A DNA stretch of 45,820 bases from DAISWL01 sp036826375 (GCA_036826375.1 DAISWL010000006.1:1-45820), one strand, 5' to 3'; positions 33,638 through 42,381 are shown, numbered from the stretch's first letter. A program made the numbers and translations. The notes: generated by a model from the letters alone, not told the origin.

Positions 33638-35239
33638 GTGAAAGAACTACTGCTAAACATAGAACTTGTCTATTACATCTATGTTCGTAAGTCCACAGAT
33701 GTAGAGGACAAACAAGTTTTGAGCGTTGAGGCGCAAATTGTTGAATTGCGCAAATATGCAGCCGATAACAATCTCAAGATTGCGGGCGTTATCATAGAGA
33801 AACAATCAGCCAAGACACCTGGACGAAAAAAGTTTAACAAAATGATGAAAGACATCGAGGCGGGCAAAGCCAACGGGATTTTGTCATGGCACCCTGACCG
33901 ACTGGCTCGCAACTCAGTAGACGGTGGACATATTATCTACTTACTCGACCAGTCTCGCCTACAATCGCTCAAGTTTCCTACTTTCTGGTTTGAAAATACT
34001 TCTCAAGGAAAGTTCATGTTGTCTATGGCATTTAGCCAGAGCAAATATTATGTAGACAACTTGAGCGAAAACACCAAGCGAGGTTTGCGGCAAAAAGTAC
34101 GGCGAGGCGAATTTCCTGGACCCGCCCCGATTGGCTACATTAACCACACCAAAACCAAGACAATCATAGTAGACAAGCGGCGTTCGCCGCTTGTCATAGA
34201 GGCATTTGAGTTATATGCTCGTGGCGACCAAAAATTGCAAAATATTGCCGATTTTCTAGCTACTAAAGGTATAAAAACCAGCGGCGGCTTGCCGCTCAAA
34301 AAAGACCAGATAAAGTATATGCTAACTAATCCGTTTTATTACGGACATTTCAGATACTGCGGTGAGGTGTACGAGGGCAAGCACAAGGCAATCATGGAAA
34401 AGAAATTGTTTGACGCTGTACAAGCGGTAGTGGAAAAGCGAGGACACAGGCAGAAAGGCACAACTGCCCCGCAAATCTTTTGTGGCTTGCTGCGCTGCGC
34501 AACGTGCAGATTGTGCATTACTGCCGAGAAAAAGATAAAGCACCAAAAGAACGGTAATGTACATGAATACGTCTATTACCGTTGCACACGCAAGCACAAA
34601 AGCATTGTTTGCAAAGAGCCACCAGTAACCGAGCCAGATTTAAGAGCGCAGCTCACAGACATATTGCAGAGCTACGCCCTGCCTAAGTCGTGGGCCAATG
34701 CTCTTACTGAAATGCTAGACAAAGATGAAAAGAAAGCAGAGCAAAGCTCTGGTGTCTTTATCGCTGACGCTCAAGACAAGATATGTAACTTGCAGAGCAA
34801 GTTACAGCGACTTTTAGATAGCTACCTCGACCAAGATATTGACCAGCCAACGTATCGGAAAAAACAAGCCGAGTTGATGAGTGAGAAAAAGTCGCTAGAG
34901 GAACAAATCGGCAAGCTAACGCTTGCCGCCAATGCGTGGGTTGAACCTATGCGCCGGTGGATTAAACAAGCGTCTGATCTCAATAGAATTACAAAAAGTG
35001 CCGAGCCTCACGCCATAAAGAACGCTTTTGCTGAAATTGAAGGATTGAACCTGTTCCTAAAAACCAAAAAGGCGCAGCCTACGGCTGCCTCAGAAATTTC
35101 TCCCCCCTCTGAAAACATTTGGTTTTTGCTGCGCAAAACCAAAGAAAAAACGGCGCTCATGCGCCGCAATTCTGAATTTTTCCCAATTTTGGTGGGCGGT
35201 ATAGGATTCGAACCTATCACCTCTACAACGTCAATGTAG
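33638..35239 (+). CDS. Large serine recombinase
   Basis: The start chosen is GTG 33638 with AAGGGGG 11 nt upstream. The frame is open back to a TTG at 33338, but that part is repeat B. The 533 residues contain the resolvase domain with Ser19 (YYIYVRKSTD), SWHPDRLARN, a recombinase domain (GYINHTKTKTIIVDKRRSPLV), a zinc ribbon (FCGLLRCATCRLCIT .. YYRCTRKHKSIVCKEPPV) and a coiled coil. The last about 60 residues are encoded by repeat B and then by the tRNA-Val antisense strand (VGGIGFEPITSTTSM), so the C terminus depends on the integration site. It probably catalyses integration and excision of this unit. Confidence 0.9.
   Translation: MKELLLNIELVYYIYVRKSTDVEDKQVLSVEAQIVELRKYAADNNLKIAGVIIEKQSAKTPGRKKFNKMMKDIEAGKANGILSWHPDRLARNSVDGGHIIYLLDQSRLQSLKFPTFWFENTSQGKFMLSMAFSQSKYYVDNLSENTKRGLRQKVRRGEFPGPAPIGYINHTKTKTIIVDKRRSPLVIEAFELYARGDQKLQNIADFLATKGIKTSGGLPLKKDQIKYMLTNPFYYGHFRYCGEVYEGKHKAIMEKKLFDAVQAVVEKRGHRQKGTTAPQIFCGLLRCATCRLCITAEKKIKHQKNGNVHEYVYYRCTRKHKSIVCKEPPVTEPDLRAQLTDILQSYALPKSWANALTEMLDKDEKKAEQSSGVFIADAQDKICNLQSKLQRLLDSYLDQDIDQPTYRKKQAELMSEKKSLEEQIGKLTLAANAWVEPMRRWIKQASDLNRITKSAEPHAIKNAFAEIEGLNLFLKTKKAQPTAASEISPPSENIWFLLRKTKEKTALMRRNSEFFPILVGGIGFEPITSTTSM
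35065..35194 (-). repeat. Inverted repeat B, right copy, abutting tRNA-Val
   Basis: Reverse complement of 33352-33481. Its right end includes the encoded ACCA of tRNA-Val. On the minus strand the hairpin GGCGCATGAGCGCC plus T-run lies just after the tRNA and would terminate its transcript. Confidence 0.9.
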
Positions 35240-35266
35240 CGCTCTAGCCAAATGAGCTAACCGCCC
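35190..35266 (-). tRNA. tRNA-Val (anticodon GAC)
   Basis: On the minus strand the acceptor GGGCGGT pairs with ACCGCCC. The D arm is GCTC..GAGC. The anticodon stem is CTACA/TGTAG with loop TTGACGT. The T arm is GATAGGTTCGAATCCTATA. The A discriminator and CCA are encoded. It decodes GUC and GUU. Its 3' end is the junction with the serine-recombinase unit. Confidence 0.95.
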
Positions 35267-35387
35267 CTATCTTTATTTAGTATAAAGTAAAAAGTTAAAA
35301 GTATAAAGTAAAACTTTAACTTTAAGGCTTAAGGGTTGATTTTGAGTATACTTAATACTAGACGCCATTTGCTATACTAAACTTAAG

Positions 35388-36683
35388 ATGAAAAAAGAAT
35401 TTACAAGGCGAAGTTCAATATATTTTATTAGCGACACTCATTTTGGTGGCGAAGGCGAGCTGGCCGAGGTAGATGTCATCAACGAGCTTAGAATATTGCT
35501 AAAAACCGCGTCTAATGATGACGACTCCGAACTGATTATTGTGGGTGATGTTTTCGGTATTTGGGAATTCAGCGACATTAGGGGTTTAAAATCGTTCTAC
35601 GAGGCGATGGATCAACAGAAAGAAGTGCTGAATTTATTTTCTTCTTACACCGGTCAACTCAAAATTACTTTCCTGCCGGGTAATCACGATCACGTGATGG
35701 CTTGCTACAATGAATGTAGGGATTTTTTCTCTAAACTTAATATAAACCTAGAACAATCACAGGTAATATTCCGTCAGGTGGGAGATAAGAAAATTTGGAT
35801 AGAGCACGGCAATCAGCTTGATCCTGCCAACACTTTTACGCCTTTTGGTGATGATAACTCTACTCCGCTTGGTTATTATATAACAGAGGGGTTAGTTGCA
35901 GCGGCTGGAAAGTACTCTAAAAAAGGTAAAAAGAATTGGATTAAGAATATGCAAAGTATAGGCTCAAACCCGGGTCATCTGACAAGCTGGGTCAGTTCTG
36001 GTTATTTTTATTACGAGATGGCCAAATGGTTACAAATAATATCTACCCCACTTATGATATTTTTGAGCTACTCGGCTATTGCGTTGATAGCTCAGCTATT
36101 TAAGTTTAGTGGCTTAATTTCTAAAAACTATTTGATTCATAATTTTCTCACCGAAAAAACTAGTTATTTCGGTAACATTTTAAGTTTAATAATATGGGCG
36201 GATATTATAATACTCGTATTAGGCTTAATCATGGCGATACCAATTATGATTTTACGTTGGGATTTCAGACAGTTTATTTCTCGCTATAAATTAACCTCTA
36301 TCTACCAAGATTACGCCGATAGCGCCGCTAGTTATGAAAAACAAATTAACACAATATTAGACATTAACCCAGATATTGATTTCTATGTTTATGGTCATAC
36401 ACACGATTTCATGTTAAGAAATCATGCAGATGCGACCGTACTTAACACCGGAACTTGGTTAAAAAGCTATAAGCGTATTAAGCTTAAGGGGCTGTTACTG
36501 CCCGATGTTTACATCCCCTACTACCAACTGGGCTACTTTAAAATTAAAAGCGATCAACTTGAATTTGGTATCGTTCCTAAAAAAACTGATCTCTCTGAGC
36601 TAACTTTTCTTCAAAAAATATTGATACTACCTTATAAAAAATCAATCGAACCAAATTTGAAGCCATTCAAAAGAAGAATCTGA
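35388..36683 (+). CDS. Calcineurin-like metallophosphoesterase with membrane segments
   Basis: At 431 residues it has the metal-binding blocks FISDTHFGG, LIIVGDVFGIWEF, FLPGNHDHVM, and YVYGHTHDFM with NTGTW. The overall pattern is closest to LpxH/UDP-diacylglucosamine hydrolase-like phosphoesterases. Two hydrophobic spans (about residues 214-237 and 260-290, IISTPLMIFLSYSAIALIAQL and SLIIWADIIILVLGLIMAIPI) interrupt the domain before the last motif. This is unusual and suggests a membrane-bound enzyme acting on a lipid or envelope substrate. TATACT followed by a signature motif lies 9 nt before ATG. Confidence 0.75.
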   Translation: MKKEFTRRSSIYFISDTHFGGEGELAEVDVINELRILLKTASNDDDSELIIVGDVFGIWEFSDIRGLKSFYEAMDQQKEVLNLFSSYTGQLKITFLPGNHDHVMACYNECRDFFSKLNINLEQSQVIFRQVGDKKIWIEHGNQLDPANTFTPFGDDNSTPLGYYITEGLVAAAGKYSKKGKKNWIKNMQSIGSNPGHLTSWVSSGYFYYEMAKWLQIISTPLMIFLSYSAIALIAQLFKFSGLISKNYLIHNFLTEKTSYFGNILSLIIWADIIILVLGLIMAIPIMILRWDFRQFISRYKLTSIYQDYADSAASYEKQINTILDINPDIDFYVYGHTHDFMLRNHADATVLNTGTWLKSYKRIKLKGLLLPDVYIPYYQLGYFKIKSDQLEFGIVPKKTDLSELTFLQKILILPYKKSIEPNLKPFKRRI

Positions 36684-36757
36684 GAATTTAAAAAATTATA
36701 TTACAATTGCTAGAATTAGTTTTACCAGCCAGACACTTTTATTTACTGGTTTAAGGT

Positions 36758-36833
36758 TGGTGCCCCGGGTAAGAGTCGAACTTACAACCTTCTCCTTAGG
36801 ACGGAGCTGCTCTATCCATTGAGCTACCGAGGC
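36758..36833 (-). tRNA. tRNA-Arg (anticodon CCT)
   Basis: On the minus strand the acceptor GCCTCGG pairs with CCGGGGC (one T-G pair). The D arm is GCTC..GAGC. The anticodon loop is GTCCTAA with stem GCTCC/GGAGA. The T arm is GTAAGTTCGACTCTTAC. The A discriminator and CCA are encoded. It decodes AGG. A TATAAT -10 (36843-36848 complement) with TTGCGT 17 bp further upstream precedes it. Confidence 0.95.
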
Positions 36834-37026
36834 GCTGCATCTATTATAAGTTATCAACTCAACTTACGCAAAACATCGCGATCTCCTGCCTCCACTTGGT
36901 AGATAGAAACTAGTTTTTCTTATTCGAATTAAAATCTAAAATATTACGTTTTTTATGTAAGTTGAAATATACATAAGAACCAAGCCCTTAATCGGGGTGA
37001 TCATCCTGTATTAAGCTTAAAGCGGT
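36834..37026. other. Intergenic region with tRNA-Arg promoter
   Basis: It holds the tRNA-Arg promoter and the element GGAGGCAGGAGATCGC (minus strand, about 36874-36889), also seen in variant form upstream of pyrH and of the thioredoxin gene. It also has an inverted pair CAACTTAC (36856-36863) and GTAAGTTG. No gene seen. Confidence 0.4.
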
Positions 37027-37509
37027 CTACTTAGTTTTAGTAGTGGTTTTGGGTAATTCTTTTTTTGCTGAATCTTTTTTTGTAGCAGATTTAACTTTAG
37101 ATACAACTTGCTTGGAAATTTTAGTGAAGCTGGCTTCGATGTTCTTTAATTCAGCCTTTAAATCATCAATGCTTAAATCTTCTGAGTTTTCATCTCCGTT
37201 TTTAACTTCGGCAATATACTTTTTGACTCTATCTTTAATTTGGTTGGCTTTTACGAGGGCTTGGTCGGCATCTTTTTTTGCCGTACCTGATAACTTTTTA
37301 CTTTCAGTTTCGCATTTTTCAATTAATTTAGCGGCTTCTGCGTGCAGTGCTTTCAGCTTTTTTTCGGCATCGGCTCCAAAATTATCTGCAACTTTTTTTA
37401 GTTCTTCTCGGGTTTCTTTACCGCTTTTAGGCGCGGAAAGTAGGGCTGCCACAGCTCCGGCAATTGCTCCAAAAATTACTCCGATTCCGAATTTTGATGA
37501 TTTTGACAT
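37027..37509 (-). CDS. YtxH-domain envelope protein
   Basis: At 160 residues the N-terminal hydrophobic segment with the YtxH pattern (FGIGVIFGAIAGAVAALLSAPKSGKETREELKK) is followed by a long Lys/Glu/Ala-rich helix predicted as coiled coil and a Lys-rich tail. The family is widespread and poorly understood, associated with the membrane and stress. It follows a DUF948-like gene by 36 bp, a pairing commonly seen for these families. Confidence 0.8.
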   Translation of the reverse strand: MSKSSKFGIGVIFGAIAGAVAALLSAPKSGKETREELKKVADNFGADAEKKLKALHAEAAKLIEKCETESKKLSGTAKKDADQALVKANQIKDRVKKYIAEVKNGDENSEDLSIDDLKAELKNIEASFTKISKQVVSKVKSATKKDSAKKELPKTTTKTK

Positions 37510-37545
37510 AATTAAACCTGAATCTCCTTTTAATTTAAACTTAAC

Positions 37546-37812
37546 CTATTTTTTACTTGATTTAGATTCCTTAGCATCGCTAAGCTTAGAAATCATATCC
37601 ATTACAAATTTGCCAGTTGCTATTGGCCCAGCGGCATTTTTTAAATTAACTGCTGCGGATTTTACTACTTCTACCGTTTGATTTGCTGTATCTGACATTT
37701 TTTTTAAGTTTTTCATTATTTTAATGGCTGATGCTAATAGAATAATCGAAAGAATTAACATCACAATCATTAAAATTGAAATTATTATTACTAAAATTGA
37801 GTAGGCATCCAT
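37546..37812 (-). CDS. DUF948-like small membrane protein
   Basis: This 88-residue protein has one long N-terminal span (ILVIIISILMIVMLILSIILLASAI), then an amphipathic helix (MKNLKKMSDTANQTVEVVKSAAVNLKNAAG). It resembles DUF948 proteins in size and layout. It is probably cotranscribed with the YtxH-like gene downstream. Function unknown. Confidence 0.65.
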   Translation of the reverse strand: MDAYSILVIIISILMIVMLILSIILLASAIKIMKNLKKMSDTANQTVEVVKSAAVNLKNAAGPIATGKFVMDMISKLSDAKESKSSKK

Positions 37813-37885
37813 AATACCTTAAGTTTAGCACATTCTTAAGCTTAAGGTAAATATTAATACTAAGCAGTTTGCTTGTTAAATAGAT

Positions 37886-37914
37886 TTGACTTTTTTATTG
37901 GATTGTATTATTAT
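37886..37914 (+). promoter_or_regulatory. Promoter giving a leaderless mRNA
   Basis: TTGACT (37886-37891), a 17-bp spacer and TATTAT (37909-37914). The ATG at 37924 is 9 nt after the -10, so transcription should start at or just before the start codon. Confidence 0.7.
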
Positions 37915-37923
37915 CATATAATA

Positions 37924-38376
37924 ATGAAATTTCCTGAACATTTTATTGTGAAGCTAGACGAGCTGGCAGTAGCCGTAGTGAATCCTAATAATAGTGTCGA
38001 TGATATAATCGATGATCTCGGGGCACTAGGTAATCCAGATAGTTTATCAGGGTTCGAGCCTGAAGATAGGAGATTCGTTAGAGCCGGCATAGGGGTGTTA
38101 GATGAACTGGCAGCAACTCTACTATCTCTAGAATACACTAATGAATATAAACCTGCCCCGAATGTACTGGCTAGGTATGTACTAGATTGTATTCTGGGGG
38201 CCGAAATGGCTCATGAAAAATCTATTTCAAAAAGGCTCGGTGACGGCACTGTCAGACTAGGAGAATACCGCCCCGGTTTAGTAGAGGCGGGCATCTTGCA
38301 TGCAATAGACGATGAGGAGCGACTAGGCGCAAGGGCCCAGCTTGCTGCTCGAAGGGCCGAGCTGAGACAAGACTAG
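37924..38376 (+). CDS. Unrecognised 150-residue protein
   Basis: The start at ATG 37924 is preferred because a good promoter ends 9 nt before it; an earlier ATG at 37873 lies upstream of that promoter. The protein is acidic and helical (MKFPEHFIVKLDELAVAVVN, FVRAGIGVLDELAATLLSLEY) with an Arg/Ala-rich C terminus (ARAQLAARRAELRQD). No family was recognised, and no membrane segment is seen. No signature motif is present. It is convergent with uvrB. Confidence 0.6.
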   Translation: MKFPEHFIVKLDELAVAVVNPNNSVDDIIDDLGALGNPDSLSGFEPEDRRFVRAGIGVLDELAATLLSLEYTNEYKPAPNVLARYVLDCILGAEMAHEKSISKRLGDGTVRLGEYRPGLVEAGILHAIDDEERLGARAQLAARRAELRQD

Positions 38377-38432
38377 AAGCTAGATTTGGCACTTCAAGCT
38401 ATTCTTAATCCGCCTGAAGAATAGGTTAACCT

Positions 38433-40928
38433 CTACCCCTTCAACTCCTGAATAATATCTCTCAGCTCGGCGGCGCGTTCAAACTCTAAGTTTTTAGATG
38501 CAAGCTCCATTTGCAGGGTAAGATCTTTAATCAGTTCAGGTTTATCCTCTTTTGATATCTTTTTAACATCGCGGCGAATTAACCCTAACTCTTTTTCTTG
38601 CTTGGTCTGTTTTTTACTACCAATTACCGCTCTGATCCCCTCATCAATAGCTTTTTTAATGCCCTCGGGGGTGATCCCGTGTTCTTGATTAAACTTAATT
38701 TGGCGCTCGCGGCGGTAGTTAGTTTCATCAATTGCAGCTTTCATACTACGAGTAACTACATCGCCGTACATTATAACTCTACCATTAACATGGCGAGCCG
38801 CTCGCCCAATGGTTTGGATTAAGGCACTTTCACTACGTAAAAAACCTTCTTTATCGGCATCTAAAATTAATACTAGGCTTACTTCGGGTAAATCCAAGCC
38901 TTCTCTTAATAGATTTATCCCCACTACAATATCGTAAACACCTAATCTTAAATCACGTAAAATATCAGTTCGCTCTACGGTATCAACATCGCTATGGATG
39001 TAGGCCACCTTAAGTTTAAGCTCTTCAAGGTAATCTGTTAGATCTTCCGCCATGCGTTTAGTAAGAGTGGTTACTAATATTCTTTCATTTTTAGCTACAT
39101 TAAGCTTAATTTGCTCGACGGCATCATCTATTTGATGCTTGGCAGGTTTAACCTCAACTTCCGGATCAATTAAACCAGTTGGGCGGATAATTTGTTCGAT
39201 GAAGGGCTCTGGGGTTGTTTGTTTTTTATTAGTTTCTACCTCACCCCCAACCCCTCTCCAGCTAGAGAGGGGGGCAGCTACATTTTTAATTAAGCTTAGT
39301 ACTGTTTGTATATCACTTTCAATTTGTTGGTTAGTGAATCTGACAAAGGTGATTCCATATTCTTCAATTAGTTTTTGACGCATAACATCATATAGTTTTT
39401 GTTCTTTATCGTTATGGTAGCCACCATCAACTTCAATAACTAATCCTTTTTCTGTATTAAAGAAATCTACTATAAATCCATCAATACTATGCTGACGCCT
39501 AAACTTAAGCCCTAGTTTAGAATTTCTGATCTGTTGCCAGAGTGCATCTTCAGCTTTAGTTGGGTTCTTACGGTTATCACGGGCAAGATCTTTAAGTTTA
39601 GCCCAAGATTCTTGGTTAGTAGTAAAAGTTTTATCATAGATTTGGTCTACTGAATCAACAGTCGAACTCCCCTCTCTAGTTGGAGAGGGGTTGGGGGTGA
39701 GGTGTGAACTTGCCTCAATCTCAGTTTTTGCTAAGCTTAACTCATATTCTGCTGGAGTGGCAGAAACGTAAATAGTTTGGTTTTGATGACGGGCAAATTC
39801 ATCAAATCTTAAAGGCCTGTTATCTAGCGCACTAGGGAGGCGGAATCCGTAATTTACTAAAGTTTCTTTTCTGGCTCTATCGCCGTTATACATGCCGCGG
39901 ATTTGCGGCATCGTCATATGACTTTCATCTATTATCATTAAATAATCATCGGGGAAATAATCTAAAAGAGTGGCCGGTTGATCGCCTTCTTCCCGATTGG
40001 TTAAATATCTAGAATAGTTTTCAATGCCCTTAACAAAACCGGTATTTTTCAACATCTCAAGATCAAACTTAATGCGTTGGCTCAGCCTCTGTTCCTCTAA
40101 CAACTTATTATTTTCTAAGAAAAAAGATTTCCTAGCCTCGTATTCATCTTCTATTTTTTTAACCGCAAGCTTCACTTTATCATGAGGAGTTACGTAGTGG
40201 CTACTTGGGTAAATTGTTACCTCGTTTGGCCTAGCTAAAATCTCACCGGTTAGCGGGTTAAGTTTAGTAATAGATTCAATTTCATCTCCAAAAAAATCAA
40301 TTCTTATAGCCTCTTCACCGCTGGCTGGGATGACATCCACTACATCGCCGCGAACCCTGAAAGTTCCTCTACCAAAATCTATATCATTACGCTGATATTG
40401 AATATCGCTCAGATGCCTTAATAATTTATCACGCTTTCTAACTTCCCCGGCCTTAAGTTTAACTGCCATCGAGCCGTAATCTTCTACGCTACCAATACCG
40501 TAAATACAGCTAACGCTCGCTACAATAATTACATCTTTGCCTTCTAATAAACTAGATGTCGCCGCGTGTCTCAGCCTATCAATTTCTTCGTTGATTTTAG
40601 AATCCTTTTCAATATAAGTATCAGAGCTAGCAATATATGCTTCAGGCTGGTAGTAATCGAAATAACTTACAAAGTAATGAACAGCAGATTCAGGAAAGAA
40701 ACTGGCGAATTCTCCATAAAGTTGAGCCGCCAAAGTTTTATTATGAGCAATAACCAGAGTCGGTTTTTTCACCGAGGCTATAATGTTGGCCATCACAAAA
40801 GTTTTGCCGGTACCGGTTGCGCCTTTTAAAACTTGATGCTTACGCCCTAAACTTAAGCCCTCAACTAGTGCTTCTATCGCTTTTGGCTGATCTCCTCCCG
40901 GCTGGTAGGGTGAATGTAAATCAAACAT
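38433..40928 (-). CDS. uvrB: UvrABC excinuclease subunit B with in-frame DUF559 insertion
   Basis: At 831 residues it is about 160 longer than usual. Normal UvrB features are present: Walker A GATGTGKT, the beta-hairpin YFVSYFDYYQPEAYI, DESHMTMPQ, helicase motifs (REGLDLPEVSLVLILDADK, IGRAARHVNG) and a C-terminal UVR domain (ELASKNLEFERAAELRDII). Between TPAEYELSLAKTEIEAS and EPFIEQIIRPTGLIDP, residues about 409-564 are the DUF559 element. The frame is kept, so a UvrB with an extra domain near the centre of the helicase should be made. TATACT lies 7 nt before ATG, suggesting a leaderless mRNA. Confidence 0.96.
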   Translation of the reverse strand: MFDLHSPYQPGGDQPKAIEALVEGLSLGRKHQVLKGATGTGKTFVMANIIASVKKPTLVIAHNKTLAAQLYGEFASFFPESAVHYFVSYFDYYQPEAYIASSDTYIEKDSKINEEIDRLRHAATSSLLEGKDVIIVASVSCIYGIGSVEDYGSMAVKLKAGEVRKRDKLLRHLSDIQYQRNDIDFGRGTFRVRGDVVDVIPASGEEAIRIDFFGDEIESITKLNPLTGEILARPNEVTIYPSSHYVTPHDKVKLAVKKIEDEYEARKSFFLENNKLLEEQRLSQRIKFDLEMLKNTGFVKGIENYSRYLTNREEGDQPATLLDYFPDDYLMIIDESHMTMPQIRGMYNGDRARKETLVNYGFRLPSALDNRPLRFDEFARHQNQTIYVSATPAEYELSLAKTEIEASSHLTPNPSPTREGSSTVDSVDQIYDKTFTTNQESWAKLKDLARDNRKNPTKAEDALWQQIRNSKLGLKFRRQHSIDGFIVDFFNTEKGLVIEVDGGYHNDKEQKLYDVMRQKLIEEYGITFVRFTNQQIESDIQTVLSLIKNVAAPLSSWRGVGGEVETNKKQTTPEPFIEQIIRPTGLIDPEVEVKPAKHQIDDAVEQIKLNVAKNERILVTTLTKRMAEDLTDYLEELKLKVAYIHSDVDTVERTDILRDLRLGVYDIVVGINLLREGLDLPEVSLVLILDADKEGFLRSESALIQTIGRAARHVNGRVIMYGDVVTRSMKAAIDETNYRRERQIKFNQEHGITPEGIKKAIDEGIRAVIGSKKQTKQEKELGLIRRDVKKISKEDKPELIKDLTLQMELASKNLEFERAAELRDIIQELKG
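39238..39703 (-). mobile_element. DUF559 endonuclease element with terminal inverted repeats, copy in uvrB
   Basis: 466 bp with the same ends, reading frame and encoded protein as the copy at 16665-17130 in gltX. The flanking bases differ (tagtttct / gtgaactt here; ttctctgac / tctccag there), so the element boundaries are well defined by comparison. It lies in the same orientation as the host gene in both cases, as needed for an open frame. Confidence 0.85.
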
Positions 40929-40978
40929 TATTAACAGTATAGATTATCTAGCAACCGGTATAAAGCAAATTGTTAAAT

Positions 40979-41075
40979 TCCCCTTCTTTTAATTCTCCGA
41001 GTTCGTACTCCCCTAAGCTTAACCTCTTAAGCTTAATAACTTCTATGCCTAAGGCATTAAATGTTCTTCTGATTT
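40979..41075 (-). pseudogene. Duplicated 3' fragment of the RluB-type gene
   Basis: These 97 bp differ from 43581-43677 at only two positions. They encode, on the minus strand, the last about 32 residues of the pseudouridine synthase (RRTFNALGIEVIKLKRLSLG and beyond) without the rest of the gene. The fragment and the intact gene form a direct repeat around the 41.1-43.55 kb cassette. Confidence 0.9.
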
Positions 41076-41115
41076 TAGAATTTAGGCTTCTTTACGGTGT
41101 GCTACAATAAAAAAA

Positions 41116-41913
41116 ATGGAACCTACAAAGCACAGTGAGTTTAGTCAGTTGGCTCGGTATTCCGTGATGGATAACTCGGGCTGGATTCTAATGAGACATG
41201 CAGAAGACGAAGATTATATAGACGGTAGATTTAATAACCCATTAACAGATACTGGGTTACAGCAATCCGAATACTATTCTAAGAAGTTAGTAGGGGAACT
41301 TAGGGGGGGTAATCTCGTTAATCTATACGTAAGCACTAAGTTGAGAGCTCAGCAAACCGGCAATATAGTTTTGAGGGCCCTCGAAGAAAGTGGATTTATA
41401 GTTACCCGTTTCGATGATAATAGGTTGCGAGATTTTGACCAGGGATCTATACCCTCTGCTACCCAAATGGCGTTAAGTGAATCTGCGCGCAAGTTATCTA
41501 TTGCACGCCAAGCATTTTACTTACAGTATAAAATCAGAGGGAATCATCAATATAGATTCGGTATGCCTATGGAGGAGCCAGATTTTGCGGAATTAAAAGA
41601 TTTTATATACCCATACGGCGAAACGCAATCAGAATTTCTGGATAGACTATACGATTTTATGCTTGATCGAATATCTAATCTTCTTGAAAACGGGTCTCCA
41701 CAAGAAACTGAAAATATCATTGTAACGCATAAAGCTACAGCATGGAGATTACGACAAATTGGCTTATCGTGTAGACTAACGGTTGATGAAGATGATGTGA
41801 ATGAACCCGATACGGCTCACGGTGAGTACTATAGAGTTGATTTTGGCGATACCGCTGGATGTATCAAAGCATTGAAAGGTAAAATAAATCTAAACAAAGG
41901 AGCGATATCATGA
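41116..41913 (+). CDS. Histidine phosphatase family protein
   Basis: At 265 residues the phosphohistidine motif is WILMRHAED (His28). Later family contacts are YVSTKLRAQQTGNI and IIVTHKATAWRLRQIG. It resembles the phosphoglycerate-mutase-like superfamily, but the substrate is unknown. The middle contains an insertion-like helical region (SARKLSIARQAFYLQYKIRG). It overlaps the Nudix gene by 4 bp. TACAAT lies 7 nt before ATG, consistent with a leaderless mRNA starting just inside the cassette. Confidence 0.85.
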   Translation: MEPTKHSEFSQLARYSVMDNSGWILMRHAEDEDYIDGRFNNPLTDTGLQQSEYYSKKLVGELRGGNLVNLYVSTKLRAQQTGNIVLRALEESGFIVTRFDDNRLRDFDQGSIPSATQMALSESARKLSIARQAFYLQYKIRGNHQYRFGMPMEEPDFAELKDFIYPYGETQSEFLDRLYDFMLDRISNLLENGSPQETENIIVTHKATAWRLRQIGLSCRLTVDEDDVNEPDTAHGEYYRVDFGDTAGCIKALKGKINLNKGAIS

Positions 41914-42374
41914 TCAATAGAAACATTAGTGTACGGGCGGTAATCTATAAAAATAAAAAGATTTTCGTAGTTAGGCAAAAGAGTCTAAAGACCGTAACTG
42001 GGGTTTTAGATTATTATAATATGCCGGGCGGTAAATTAGAGGTGAATGAGGGTTTAAAAGAATGTTTGGAGCGTGAGATTATAGAAGAACTTGGGGTTAA
42101 GCCAGAAATTGGGGATTTATTATTTATTCAGCAATTTAGTGAAGTCTCCAAAGGAGAGTGTGTGGAGTATTTGCAATTATTTTTTAATATTACTAATCCT
42201 GATGATTTTGATAACATAGATTTAACCCAAACAACACACGGTAGTTCAGAGATCGTAGAGGCTATATTCGTTAACCCGTGCAAAGAAAAAATTTTACCCA
42301 AATTTATTCAAACTATTGATTTAGACAAAACCATCGCTGAGGGAAAAACTAGTATATATAACTATTTTTCATAA
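41910..42374 (+). CDS. Nudix hydrolase
   Basis: At 154 residues it has a complete Nudix box (GGKLEVNEGLKECLEREIIEELGV), with the REIIEELG metal-binding Glu residues. It hydrolyses a nucleoside diphosphate linked to another group. The substrate is unknown, but a nucleotide sugar would fit the neighbouring glycosyltransferase. AAAGGAG lies upstream of ATG, and the ATG overlaps the stop of the phosphatase gene (ATGA). Confidence 0.9.
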   Translation: MINRNISVRAVIYKNKKIFVVRQKSLKTVTGVLDYYNMPGGKLEVNEGLKECLEREIIEELGVKPEIGDLLFIQQFSEVSKGECVEYLQLFFNITNPDDFDNIDLTQTTHGSSEIVEAIFVNPCKEKILPKFIQTIDLDKTIAEGKTSIYNYFS

Positions 42375-42381
42375 TTAAACT

